DNA of 64,000 nucleotides from Spirochaetota bacterium (lineage in GTDB: Bacteria; Spirochaetota; Spirochaetia; Treponematales; Treponemataceae). Location of the stretch: NCBI GenBank assembly GCA_023438065.1, contig JAEXRH010000015.1:298814-362813 (forward strand), in the 5' to 3' direction. Both the position numbers and the translations under genes were made by a program. Below the pieces are notes generated by a model that saw only the letters and a program-made list of their open reading frames with translations, did no database searches and had not been told where the DNA came from. The stretch's first letter is position 1. Each line of letters opens with the position of its first letter. Below are positions 6,636 through 14,803 of the stretch, piece after piece.

Positions 6636-7961
6636 ATGCTGCAAACCGAGCGGATACGCGACGTCATCCGTTACATAAAGAAATTCAAGGGCTCGACGGT
6701 CGTCATCAGGCTCGACGACGACGTGGTGGATTCCGCGCTTTTCGCCGGCCACATGCACGACGTGTCCCTCCTCTACGAGACGGGGCTCCGCGTGGTCATC
6801 GTGCCGGGGGCGGCGGGGCACATCTCGAAGGTGCTCGACGCGTACGGCGTGAAATGGGAATTGAAGAACGGCGTCAGGGTCACCGACGAGGAAGGGATCA
6901 ACTTCATCAAGATGGCGGCCTTCGACGTGTCGAACCGGATCATGACGAGGCTCTCGGCCGAGAAGCGGACGGCCGTCATCGGGAACTGGGTGCGCGCGCG
7001 CGGCCGCGGCGTCGTCGACGGCGTGGACTACGGGAGCGCCGGTATCGTCGAGCGGGTCGAGCTCGAGTCCCTCCAGGCGGCGCTCGAGGACGGCTTCATC
7101 CCGATCATCCCGTGCGTCGGATGGACTTCCACCGGCAAGCCGTACAACATATCCTCCACCGAGCTCGCGGTCGCGACGGCGGTCGCGCTCAAGGCGGAAA
7201 AGCTCTTTTTCATCGGCTCGGGCGCGACGATCTCGGTCGACGACTACGCGATGCCCGAAGGGGCGGCGGTCTCCGAGGAAGGGCGGATGGCCGCGATCGC
7301 GGTCGACGACATCGACCGCTTCATCGAGCTCAACCGGGGCAAGGACAAGCCCGACTTCCCGATCGACGAGGTCGCCGACCTCCTTTCGCGCGGCCGGGAC
7401 GCGTGCATGCGCGGGGTTACCCGATCGCACATCCTCGACGGCGACATCGACGGCGTCATCCCGGCGGAAATCTTCTCCGATCTCGGCGCGGGCACGATGA
7501 TCTACCGGAGCGACTACGGCACCTTCCGCGCGATGGGTCGGGACGACGTCCCCGCGATCCTTTCGCTCATGAATCCCTTCGTCGAGCAAGGCATCCTCCT
7601 TCCCCGCTCGAGCGAGGAGCTCGAGGTCGAGGCGCCCGATTTCACCGTCTACGAGATCGACGGCGGCATCCGCGCGTGCGCCGCGCTTCATTCCTACCCC
7701 GAGGGATTGGGCGAGATCGCCGGCGTCGCGGTGGACGAGGCCTACGCCCATATGGGAATCGGCCCGAAGCTCATGGAGCTCCTTATCGCGAAGGCGAAGT
7801 CCTCGGGATTTTCCGGGGTTTTCGTCCTGACGACGCAGACGGCTGACTGGTTTGAGCGATTCGGCTTTAAATCCTGCGAAATAAGCCGTCTTCCCGCAAA
7901 AAGAAAGGAAAAATGGAGTCAAAAGCGCGGATCACGCATGCTGATCCGTGAATTTCAGTAA
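6636..7961 (+). CDS. argA: N-acetylglutamate synthase (amino-acid N-acetyltransferase)
   Basis: A 441-residue enzyme with the ArgA architecture: an amino-acid-kinase domain (about 1-285; VVIVPGAAGHISKVLDAYG, VIGNWVRARG, NISSTELAVATA, HILDGDIDGVIPAEIF) followed by a GNAT acetyltransferase (about 295-441; AGVAVDEAYAHMGIGPKLME, FERFGFKSCE). It makes N-acetylglutamate from glutamate and acetyl-CoA, the first step of arginine synthesis; in animals the same product activates carbamoyl-phosphate synthetase I. The kinase domain in this family is regulatory, often the arginine-binding part. It lies just upstream of the unusual carA-carB pair, in the same orientation but with a promoter between them. 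Confidence 0.92.
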   Translation: MLQTERIRDVIRYIKKFKGSTVVIRLDDDVVDSALFAGHMHDVSLLYETGLRVVIVPGAAGHISKVLDAYGVKWELKNGVRVTDEEGINFIKMAAFDVSNRIMTRLSAEKRTAVIGNWVRARGRGVVDGVDYGSAGIVERVELESLQAALEDGFIPIIPCVGWTSTGKPYNISSTELAVATAVALKAEKLFFIGSGATISVDDYAMPEGAAVSEEGRMAAIAVDDIDRFIELNRGKDKPDFPIDEVADLLSRGRDACMRGVTRSHILDGDIDGVIPAEIFSDLGAGTMIYRSDYGTFRAMGRDDVPAILSLMNPFVEQGILLPRSSEELEVEAPDFTVYEIDGGIRACAALHSYPEGLGEIAGVAVDEAYAHMGIGPKLMELLIAKAKSSGFSGVFVLTTQTADWFERFGFKSCEISRLPAKRKEKWSQKRGSRMLIREFQ

Positions 7962-7967
7962 TATTTC

Positions 7968-7996
7968 TTGCAAAATCGCCTACCCCATACTATTCT
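7968..7996 (+). promoter_or_regulatory. Promoter of carAB
   Basis: TTGCAA (7968-7973), a 17-bp spacer and TATTCT (7991-7996). The predicted start is near 8003, between argA and carA, so carAB can be expressed separately from argA. Confidence 0.5.
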
Positions 7997-8007
7997 TTAC
8001 GGAGAAA

Positions 8008-8028
8008 ATGACAGCGAGAAGGGGGTAG
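8008..8028 (+). CDS. Candidate six-codon leader ORF with tandem Arg codons AGA-AGG
   Basis: ATG at 8008 opens a six-codon ORF (M-T-A-R-R-G) that ends at TAG 4 nt before the carA start codon. It begins about 5 nt after the predicted transcription start and holds two adjacent rare arginine codons. The carA Shine-Dalgarno (AAGGGGG) lies inside it. It may be a chance reading of that ribosome site; if translated it could sense arginine. Confidence 0.2.
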   Translation: MTARRG

Positions 8029-8031
8029 GCT

Positions 8032-9132
8032 TTGCCGCAGCAAGACAATTCCGCGCGGATCATCCTCGAGGACGGGACCGAATTTGAGGGAACCGCGTTC
8101 GGCTATCAAAACTCGATCTCGGGCGAGATCGTGTTCTACACGGGACAGGCAGGCATTCCCCGCCTCCTTACCGATCCCGCCCTTCGCGGCGCGATCCTGG
8201 TTCTCTCCCAACCCGAAACGGGCGCGGTAGGCGTCCCGAACGACGGCGCGATCGACGATATCGGCCTCGAGACCGAGCTCGAGTCCGCCGTCGGGCAGGT
8301 AGCGGGACTCGTCGTCGCGTCCAACTCCGGGATCGCGAGTCACCGAACCGCCAAGTACGACCTCTCGCGCTGGCTCAAAAAACAGCAAATCACCGGGATA
8401 AGCGGGATCGACACGCGGGCGCTCATCCAGCGCATCGGGCTCAGGGGCTCGATGCGGGCGAAGATCCTCGTCTCGGGCACGAGGGACGTTTCCTTCAGCT
8501 CGGCGTCCGTCCACTCCCAGCCCTCGCACGCCTCCACGAAGAAGGTCATCCAGTACGGCTCGGGCGCGAAACGGATCGTCCTCGTCGACTGCGGGGTCCG
8601 TAACTCGACGATCCGCGCGCTCGCCGCGCCCGACGTGACCGTGATCCGCGTGCCCTGGAATTACGACTACCTCGCCGAGCCCTTTGACGGCATCGTCGTC
8701 GCCGGGGGTCCGGGGGACCCGACCTCCTGCGAGAAGACCGTGGCCACGCTCAAGGCCGCGCTCGAGCTCGATAAACCCGTCTTCGCGACGGGCCAGGGCG
8801 CGGTAATCCTCGCGATCGCCGCGGGCGCGTCGGCGTTCAGGATGGCTCAGGGGCATCGCGGCTCGAGCGTCCCGGTCATCGACCTCGAGACGGGGAGGTG
8901 CCTCGCGACGGCGCAGAACCACGGGTACGGGATCCGGGACGATTCCCTTCCCCCGGAGTGGACGCCGACCTTCCTCAACAATACCGACAACGCGATCGAG
9001 GGAATCTCGGCGCGAAAGGGACTTTGGAGCGCCGTGCTCTTCCAGCCCGAGGGGTATCCCGGGCCGCACGACGCGGACTTCCTTTACGGAAGATTCCTGG
9101 ACATCGTTCGCGACGGAGGGGTACGCGCATGA
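8032..9132 (+). CDS. carA: Carbamoyl-phosphate synthase small subunit with lost glutaminase residues
   Basis: A 366-residue CarA homologue: N-terminal domain (1-150, ILEDGTEFEG, GIDTRALIQRI) and class I glutamine-amidotransferase fold (180-366, VDCGVRNSTIRAL, GGPGDPTSC, TAQNHGYGI). The glutaminase triad is not intact: the nucleophile motif, normally G-I-C-L-G-H, reads A-T-G-Q-G-A (Cys to Gly at 254, following His to Ala at 257), and the catalytic His of F-H-P-E is Gln338; only Glu340 remains. It should not hydrolyse glutamine. Wording around 290-325 resembles animal CPS I/CAD more than E. coli CarA. It starts with TTG (8032) behind AAGGGGG and overlaps carB by ATGA. The loss suggests ammonia-dependent synthesis or a regulatory role. 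Confidence 0.9.
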   Translation: MPQQDNSARIILEDGTEFEGTAFGYQNSISGEIVFYTGQAGIPRLLTDPALRGAILVLSQPETGAVGVPNDGAIDDIGLETELESAVGQVAGLVVASNSGIASHRTAKYDLSRWLKKQQITGISGIDTRALIQRIGLRGSMRAKILVSGTRDVSFSSASVHSQPSHASTKKVIQYGSGAKRIVLVDCGVRNSTIRALAAPDVTVIRVPWNYDYLAEPFDGIVVAGGPGDPTSCEKTVATLKAALELDKPVFATGQGAVILAIAAGASAFRMAQGHRGSSVPVIDLETGRCLATAQNHGYGIRDDSLPPEWTPTFLNNTDNAIEGISARKGLWSAVLFQPEGYPGPHDADFLYGRFLDIVRDGGVRA

Positions 9133-12100
9133 GCAATTACCGTATAGCGACGCCGAAGGCGGTTCTCATACTCGGCTCCGGCGGCCAAAAGATCGGCCAG
9201 GCGGGTGAATCCGACTACGCAGGGCTCCACGCGATCCGCGCGCTCAAGGCCGAGAAGATCAGGACGATCCTTGTGAGCCCGAACATGACCGCGGTACAGA
9301 CCTCGGAAGGCGTCGCGGACGCGACCTACTTCCTTCCCGTCACGGCGGAATTCGTCGAGCGGGTCATCGCCAAGGAAAAACCAGACTCGATCCTCGTGAG
9401 CTCGGGGGGCAAGACCGCCGTCGCGTGCGCGAGCGAGCTGAAAACGCGCGGGGTCTTCGAGAAGTACAACGTGCAGGTCCTCGGCACGCCCCTTGAGAGC
9501 ATGGAGGCGACCGCCGACCGCGACGAGTTCCTCGCGCTCATGAAGGCGGTCGGCATCCCGGTCCCGAGATCCGCCCGCGCGTCGGGCATCGACGAGGCGC
9601 GAGCGGCCGCGGCGGCCACCGGCTACCCGGTGATGGTCCGCGCCGACGCGGGCTCGGGCGAGTCGACGACCGCCGCCTGCGCGAGCGAGGAGGAGCTCGT
9701 CGCCGCCTGCGAGCGCGGTTTCGCGGCCGCGGGTCCCGTGCACGTCGAGGAGTGGCTCGGCGGCTGGAAGGAGATCGAGCTCGAGATCGTCCGCGACGCG
9801 ATGGACAACTGCGTCGTCGCCTGCTCGATGGAGAACGTCGACCCGCTCGGCATCCACTCGGGCGACTCGATCTCGGTCTCCCCCGCGCAGACGCTATCCG
9901 ACGGCGACATGCGCGTGATTCGCGACGCCGCGTTCGCCGCCGTGCGCGAGCTCAAGGTCGTCGGCGAGGCGAATCTCCGGTTCGCGCTCGATCCCGACTC
10001 GGCCGATTTCCGGCTCGTCGAGGCGAGCGCGCGCGTTTCCCGAAGCACCGTCCTCGCGTCGAAGGCGTCGGGCTATCCCCTCGGCCACATCGCGGCCCGC
10101 GTCGCGCTCGGCTTCTCGCTTTCCGAGATCGACAACCGCCTCGCGGGCACCGGCCGCTACGCGTGCGAGAGCGCTCCCGACTACGTCGCCGTCAGGTTTC
10201 CCCGGTGGGACACCGGGAAATTCCGGAACGTCGACCGGCACGTCGGCGCGGAGATGAAGGCGGTCGGGCAGGCCATGGCCTTCGGCCGCACCTTCGCGGA
10301 GTCGCTCCAGAAGGCGGTGCGCATGGCGGATAACGGCGCGCCCGGCATCGCGTGCCATCCCTTCGTTTTCCGCGACCTCAAGGACGCGCTCAAGAACCCG
10401 ACCGACCTCCGCGCGTTCGCGATCTACTCGGCGCTCGCCGAGGGATGGTCGGTCGACCGCATCCATAAATACGCGCGCATCGACCGCTGGTTCATCACCG
10501 CGATGGAGGAGATCCGCTCGATAGAGCTCGAGCTTCGCGCCGAGGGCGCGCGCCCGTCGCGGGAGCTGCTCCTGCGCGCGAAAAGGGCCGGGTTCTCCGA
10601 CCTTCAGATCGGCCTGTGCGCCGGCATCCGCGAGGAGAAGGTTCGGGCGCTCAGGAAGGAACTCGCCCTCCGTCCCGCGGTAAAGCAGGTCGACACGATC
10701 GCGGGCCAATCGACGACCCGCTCGGGTTTCCTCTACATGACCTACGCGGGCGTCACCGACGACGTGAAGCCCTCCGAGCGCGGCGCGCTCGTCCTCGGCG
10801 CCGGGCCCTACCGGATCGGGTCGAGTCTCGAGTACGACTGGTGCTGCGCGAGCGCGCTCGCCTCCCTGAGGAAGGTCGGCAGGCACGCGATCATGCTCAA
10901 CTGCAACCCCGAGGCGGTCTCGACCGACTTCGACGCGGCCGACCGGCTCTACTTCGAGGAGCTCTCCCTCGAGCGCGTGCTCGACGTCTGGGAGGCGGAG
11001 AGCCCCGACGGCGTGATCCTTTCCTTCGGCGGCAAGGGGCCGAACGACCTCGCGATGCCGCTCTCGCGGCTCTCTATCCCGGTGTTCGGCACCAACCCCG
11101 CAGACATCGACCGCGCCGAGGACAGGAGCAAGTTCAGCGCCCTCCTCGACCAGCTCGGCATCCAGCAGCCTGAATGGGCGGAGGTGGCGAGCGCCGAGGC
11201 CGCGCGGGACTTCGCGGTCAAGGTCGGCTACCCCATACTCGTGCGCCTCGATAACGCGGGCACGGGGAACTCCATGGGAGTCGCCTGGGACGACTCGAGC
11301 CTCAGGATATTCCTCGCGCGCGCGACCGAGCTCGGGCCGGACCATCCCGCGATCGTCTCGCGGTACGTGGAGAACTCGAAGGAGATAGAGATCGACGCGG
11401 TCGCGAGCGGGGGAGAGATCCTCGTCTACGCGATCAGCGAGCACATCGAGAACGCGGGCGTGCACTCGGGCGACGCGACGGTCGTGCTTCCCGCGCAGCG
11501 CATCTACCTTTCGACCGCGCAGGCGATCAAGAAGGCCGCGCGGAAGATCGCGGCGGCGCTCGAGATCACCGGCCCCTTCAACGTCCAGTTCCTCGCGAAG
11601 AGCTCGGGGATTCAGGTGATCGAGTGCAACCTCCGCGCGAGCCGCTCGATGCCGTTCTGCTCGAAGGTCTTCAAGATCGACATGGTAGACATGGCGACGC
11701 GCGCGCAGGTCGGCGCCGAGGTCCGCAAGGTCGACGGCAGCATGCTCGACTTCGACTACGTCGGGGTGCGGGCGGCCCAGTTCAGCTACGCGAGGCTCAG
11801 GGGAGCGGACCCCGTCGCGGGAGTCGAGATGGCGAGCACCGGCGAGGTCGGATGCCTCGGCCGCGGCGTCCGGGACGCGTTCATGAAGGCGCTCCTCGCC
11901 ACCGGATGCGAGATCCCGAAAAAGAAGATACTCCTCTCTACCGGCCCCATCGAGGACAAGGTCGACTTCGTCGACAGCGCGAAGAGACTCCGCGCGATGG
12001 GTTACGAGCTCGTCGCGTCGAGCGGCACGGCGCGCTTCCTCCAGAACAACGGGATCGAGGCGACCGCGCTCGCCTGGCCGCTCGAGGACAAGAAACCGAA

Positions 12101-12323
12101 CATCGCCGACGCGATCAAGAAGGGCGAGGTCGATCTCGTCATCAACATCCCGAAGAACAACCGCGAGACCGAGCTCAAGAACGACTTCATCATCAGGCGG
12201 ATGACGGTCGATTACGGAATCCCGCTGATCACGAACATCAAGATAGCGAAGCAGTTCACCGACGCGCTCGAGTGGTACAAGACGCGCGGACTCGAGGTGA
12301 AAAGCCGCGAGGAATACCGATAG
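9129..12323 (+). CDS. carB: Carbamoyl-phosphate synthase large subunit, eukaryote-like, with altered N-terminal ATP site
   Basis: A 1064-residue CarB: two ATP-grasp halves (about 1-395 and 550-930), a helical connector (400-550) and a C-terminal MGS-like regulatory domain (935-1064). Many segments read like animal CPS I (VLILGSGG at 13-20, KQVDTIAG, GPFNVQFL at 815-822, CNLRASRS at 833-840). In the N-terminal half two metal-site residues are changed: the E. coli Gln285 position is Arg284 and Asn301 is Ser300, while Glu298 and Arg302 remain; the glycine-rich loop is RADAGSGEST. The C-terminal half keeps N, Q, E, N and R. The regulatory domain keeps T967, W983 and N1006 at positions that bind N-acetylglutamate in human CPS I, as I recall them. 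It overlaps carA by ATGA and is followed by a terminator. Whether it still makes carbamoyl phosphate from bicarbonate is uncertain. Confidence 0.93.
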   Translation: MSNYRIATPKAVLILGSGGQKIGQAGESDYAGLHAIRALKAEKIRTILVSPNMTAVQTSEGVADATYFLPVTAEFVERVIAKEKPDSILVSSGGKTAVACASELKTRGVFEKYNVQVLGTPLESMEATADRDEFLALMKAVGIPVPRSARASGIDEARAAAAATGYPVMVRADAGSGESTTAACASEEELVAACERGFAAAGPVHVEEWLGGWKEIELEIVRDAMDNCVVACSMENVDPLGIHSGDSISVSPAQTLSDGDMRVIRDAAFAAVRELKVVGEANLRFALDPDSADFRLVEASARVSRSTVLASKASGYPLGHIAARVALGFSLSEIDNRLAGTGRYACESAPDYVAVRFPRWDTGKFRNVDRHVGAEMKAVGQAMAFGRTFAESLQKAVRMADNGAPGIACHPFVFRDLKDALKNPTDLRAFAIYSALAEGWSVDRIHKYARIDRWFITAMEEIRSIELELRAEGARPSRELLLRAKRAGFSDLQIGLCAGIREEKVRALRKELALRPAVKQVDTIAGQSTTRSGFLYMTYAGVTDDVKPSERGALVLGAGPYRIGSSLEYDWCCASALASLRKVGRHAIMLNCNPEAVSTDFDAADRLYFEELSLERVLDVWEAESPDGVILSFGGKGPNDLAMPLSRLSIPVFGTNPADIDRAEDRSKFSALLDQLGIQQPEWAEVASAEAARDFAVKVGYPILVRLDNAGTGNSMGVAWDDSSLRIFLARATELGPDHPAIVSRYVENSKEIEIDAVASGGEILVYAISEHIENAGVHSGDATVVLPAQRIYLSTAQAIKKAARKIAAALEITGPFNVQFLAKSSGIQVIECNLRASRSMPFCSKVFKIDMVDMATRAQVGAEVRKVDGSMLDFDYVGVRAAQFSYARLRGADPVAGVEMASTGEVGCLGRGVRDAFMKALLATGCEIPKKKILLSTGPIEDKVDFVDSAKRLRAMGYELVASSGTARFLQNNGIEATALAWPLEDKKPNIADAIKKGEVDLVINIPKNNRETELKNDFIIRRMTVDYGIPLITNIKIAKQFTDALEWYKTRGLEVKSREEYR

Positions 12324-12365
12324 GGAGCGTCCGGGTTTGCGCAAAGAGTCTCGCGCGAAGTCGAT

Positions 12366-12399
12366 AACGCCCGGGCCGCGAAGGCCCGGGCGTTTTTTT
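12366..12399 (+). terminator. Terminator after carAB
   Basis: An 11-bp GC-rich stem (CGCCCGGGCC type) with a short loop is followed by a T run. It sits 43 nt after the carB stop. Confidence 0.9.
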
Positions 12400-12409
12400 A
12401 TCGGAACGC

Positions 12410-12438
12410 TAGAACAAGCCCCGCGTATTCGCTATAGT
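12410..12438 (+). promoter_or_regulatory. Promoter of the MATE-arginase operon, leaderless configuration
   Basis: TATAGT (12433-12438) ends 8 nt before the ATG at 12447, with a weak -35 (TAGAAC, 12410-12415) 17 bp upstream. No Shine-Dalgarno is present. Confidence 0.5.
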
Positions 12439-12446
12439 TTTTCACT

Positions 12447-13850
12447 ATGCTGCAAAACAAGAAATACTTCGGGACGTCCTCGTTCTACCGGAACGCCCTC
12501 GCTATCGCGATCCCGGTGATGCTCCAGGTTCTCCTCCAGAACCTCATCTCGCTCATCGACAACTTCATGGTCGCGGGCCTCGGCGACGTCAAGATGAGCG
12601 GCGTCAACGTCGCCAACCAGATCATCTTCGTCTTCTTCGTCGCGCTCAACACCCTCGTGTCGGCGGGCGGCATCTTCATGTCGCAGTTCAACGGCGCGAA
12701 GGACGCCGAGGGGATGCGGCAGACCTTCAAGTTCAAGATTTTCTCGTCGCTCGCGCTCGCGATCGGATTCGGCGCGGTCAGCCTCGCCGTCCCCGGCGCG
12801 CTCCTCGGCGCCCTCGTGAACACCAATACCGAGGCGGCCGCCATCGTCGCCGAGGGCAAGACCTATTTCTTCTGGATCGTCCTGAGCTTCATCCCGATCG
12901 CCATCTCGTTCGCGATCGGCTCGTCGCTCCGCGAGCTCGGAAAGGTTCGCCCGCCCCTCGTCATCGCGGTGATCGCGGCGCTCGTCAACACCTTCTTCAA
13001 CTGGGTGCTCATCTACGGAAACCTCGGCGCCCCGAGGCTCGAGGTCGCCGGAGCGGCGATCGCGACCGTCATCGCGCGCGTCTTCGAGATGGTCGCGTTC
13101 ATCGTCTACATCGCCCGGACGAAGCCCGATTTCTACGTCCGCGCGCGCGAGCTTCTCGCCGTCAACTTTCGCATCTTCTTCGCGATACTCCGCAAGGGCG
13201 GTATCATTTTCCTTTCGGAGATGTCCTGGGTCGTCACCGAGACCGTCATGACCGCCGTCTACAACGGCAGGGGCGGCGCCGAGATCGTCGCGGGAATGTC
13301 CGCGGCCTGGGCTATCGGGAACCTCTTCTTCATGGTCTTCAACGGCGTGCACACCTCGGTCAACGTCATCGTCGGGAGTACCCTCGGCAAGAACGAGCTC
13401 GACCGCGCCCGCCAGGAGGCGCGCTGGCTCAGAAACGGCTCCATCGTCGCGGGTTTTTCCATCGCCGCGGTCGAGGCCTTCTCCGTGCTCGCGATCCCGC
13501 TCGTGTTCGGGAACCTTTCGGACGACGCGCGAATCGTCACGCGCACGATGCTCTGGGTCATCTCCGCCTACATGCCGATCTGGACCTACCTCAACGCGCA
13601 GTTCGCCACCGCGCGCGCGGGAGGCGACGCGATCATGGGAGCGTGGGTCGACATCGGCATAAACTCGACGATGTTCCTCCCGGGAATACTCCTTCTCGCG
13701 TTCTTCACCGACCTCGGGCCGATCACGATCTACGCCATCGTCAAGCTCACCGATCCCGTGAAGGTCGTGATCGCGCATTGGCAGCTCAAGAAGGAGCGCT
13801 GGGTCAAGAACCTCGCGCTCGAGCACGGCACGCAGGGGGAAGTTCCATGA
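12447..13850 (+). CDS. MATE-family multidrug/organic cation exporter
   Basis: A 467-residue inner-membrane protein with about 12 hydrophobic segments in two related halves, as in NorM/DinF-type MATE antiporters. Supporting stretches are AIPVMLQVLLQNLISLIDNF (17-36, first helix with the family Asp), GGIFMSQFNGAKD (near 75), AAIATVIARVFEM in the first half and SAAWAIGNLFFMVFNG in the second. It exports organic cations or drugs with Na+ or H+. Its stop codon overlaps the arginase start (ATGA), so the two are translationally coupled; the cargo could therefore be linked to arginine metabolism, but that is inference. Confidence 0.88.
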   Translation: MLQNKKYFGTSSFYRNALAIAIPVMLQVLLQNLISLIDNFMVAGLGDVKMSGVNVANQIIFVFFVALNTLVSAGGIFMSQFNGAKDAEGMRQTFKFKIFSSLALAIGFGAVSLAVPGALLGALVNTNTEAAAIVAEGKTYFFWIVLSFIPIAISFAIGSSLRELGKVRPPLVIAVIAALVNTFFNWVLIYGNLGAPRLEVAGAAIATVIARVFEMVAFIVYIARTKPDFYVRARELLAVNFRIFFAILRKGGIIFLSEMSWVVTETVMTAVYNGRGGAEIVAGMSAAWAIGNLFFMVFNGVHTSVNVIVGSTLGKNELDRARQEARWLRNGSIVAGFSIAAVEAFSVLAIPLVFGNLSDDARIVTRTMLWVISAYMPIWTYLNAQFATARAGGDAIMGAWVDIGINSTMFLPGILLLAFFTDLGPITIYAIVKLTDPVKVVIAHWQLKKERWVKNLALEHGTQGEVP

Positions 13851-14770
13851 AAGTACGCATCATCGAGATGCCGCTCGACTACGGCGCGTCGCGGCGCGGC
13901 TCGGACATGGGGCCGTCGGCGATCAGGCTCGCGGGCCTCCGCGACAAGCTCTCGTCGCTCGGCATCGAGTCCGACGACCTCTACCCGCCGATATCGATAC
14001 CGCCGCAGGAATACATCGACCCCGCGACCGAGATGGTCGCGCACGAGCGGGCGCGTCACCTCGGCCCCATCGTCGACGCGTGCAGCCAGCTCGCGACGAA
14101 CGTGGAATCCGTTCTCCGCGCGGGCGATTTCCCGCTCGTCCTCGGCGGCGACCACTCGATCGCGCTCGGCTCGCTCGCGGGCGTCTCCGCCGCGCACGCG
14201 ATCGCGGGGAAAAAGCCGGGAGTCCTGTGGATAGACGCGCACGGGGACTTCAACACCGTCGACACGACGCCGAGCGGGAACATCCACGGGATGATCCTCG
14301 CCGCGTCCTGCGGCTTCGGGCTTCCCGAACTCGTGAACTTCTACAATCCCGTCCGGAAGATCGATCCCTCGAACGTCTGCTACATCGGCGTGCGCGACCT
14401 CGATCACGGAGAGCGCGCCCTCATGCGCGAGGCGGGCGTCCACGTGTACACGATGACGGACATCGAGCGCTACGGCATCGCCGACGTCACCGAGGACGTG
14501 ACGCATTTCTTCCGCGAGCGCGTCGACACGATCCACGTGAGCTTCGACATCGACGCGATCGACCCGCGCTTCGCCCCCGGAGTCGGCATCGAGGTGCCGG
14601 GGGGCTTGAGTTTCCGCGAGGTCCTTTTCGTGATGGAAGAGCTCTCGAAAACGGGGCTCGTGAGCTCGGCCGACGTCGTCGAGGTAAACCCGATCCACGA
14701 CGTCAAGAACGTGACCGCGCAGATGGCGGTCAATCTCATCGGAAGGCTCTTCGGGGAAAAGACGTTTTAG
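13847..14770 (+). CDS. rocF: Arginase
   Basis: A 307-residue ureohydrolase that splits arginine to ornithine and urea with a dinuclear Mn centre. Metal ligands are visible: His in LGGDHSIALG (about 96-105), DAHGDFNT (about 124-131) and SFDIDAIDP (about 230-238). SGNIHGM and the spacing fit arginase better than agmatinase or formiminoglutamase. The ATG at 13847 overlaps the MATE stop. With argA and carAB just upstream, the block can make N-acetylglutamate and possibly carbamoyl phosphate and also degrade arginine; ornithine carbamoyltransferase, ArgG and ArgH are not in the window. Confidence 0.9.
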   Translation: MKVRIIEMPLDYGASRRGSDMGPSAIRLAGLRDKLSSLGIESDDLYPPISIPPQEYIDPATEMVAHERARHLGPIVDACSQLATNVESVLRAGDFPLVLGGDHSIALGSLAGVSAAHAIAGKKPGVLWIDAHGDFNTVDTTPSGNIHGMILAASCGFGLPELVNFYNPVRKIDPSNVCYIGVRDLDHGERALMREAGVHVYTMTDIERYGIADVTEDVTHFFRERVDTIHVSFDIDAIDPRFAPGVGIEVPGGLSFREVLFVMEELSKTGLVSSADVVEVNPIHDVKNVTAQMAVNLIGRLFGEKTF

Positions 14771-14803
14771 GAACAGGATAGGCAAAGGAAAAGGGGAGAT
14801 CGG

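Noticed and set aside
9894..12344. 816-codon open frame on the minus strand opposite carB
   Set aside because: High GC keeps the antisense frame of a real gene open. It has no domain, is rich in Arg, Asp and Glu repeats, and carB is unambiguous.
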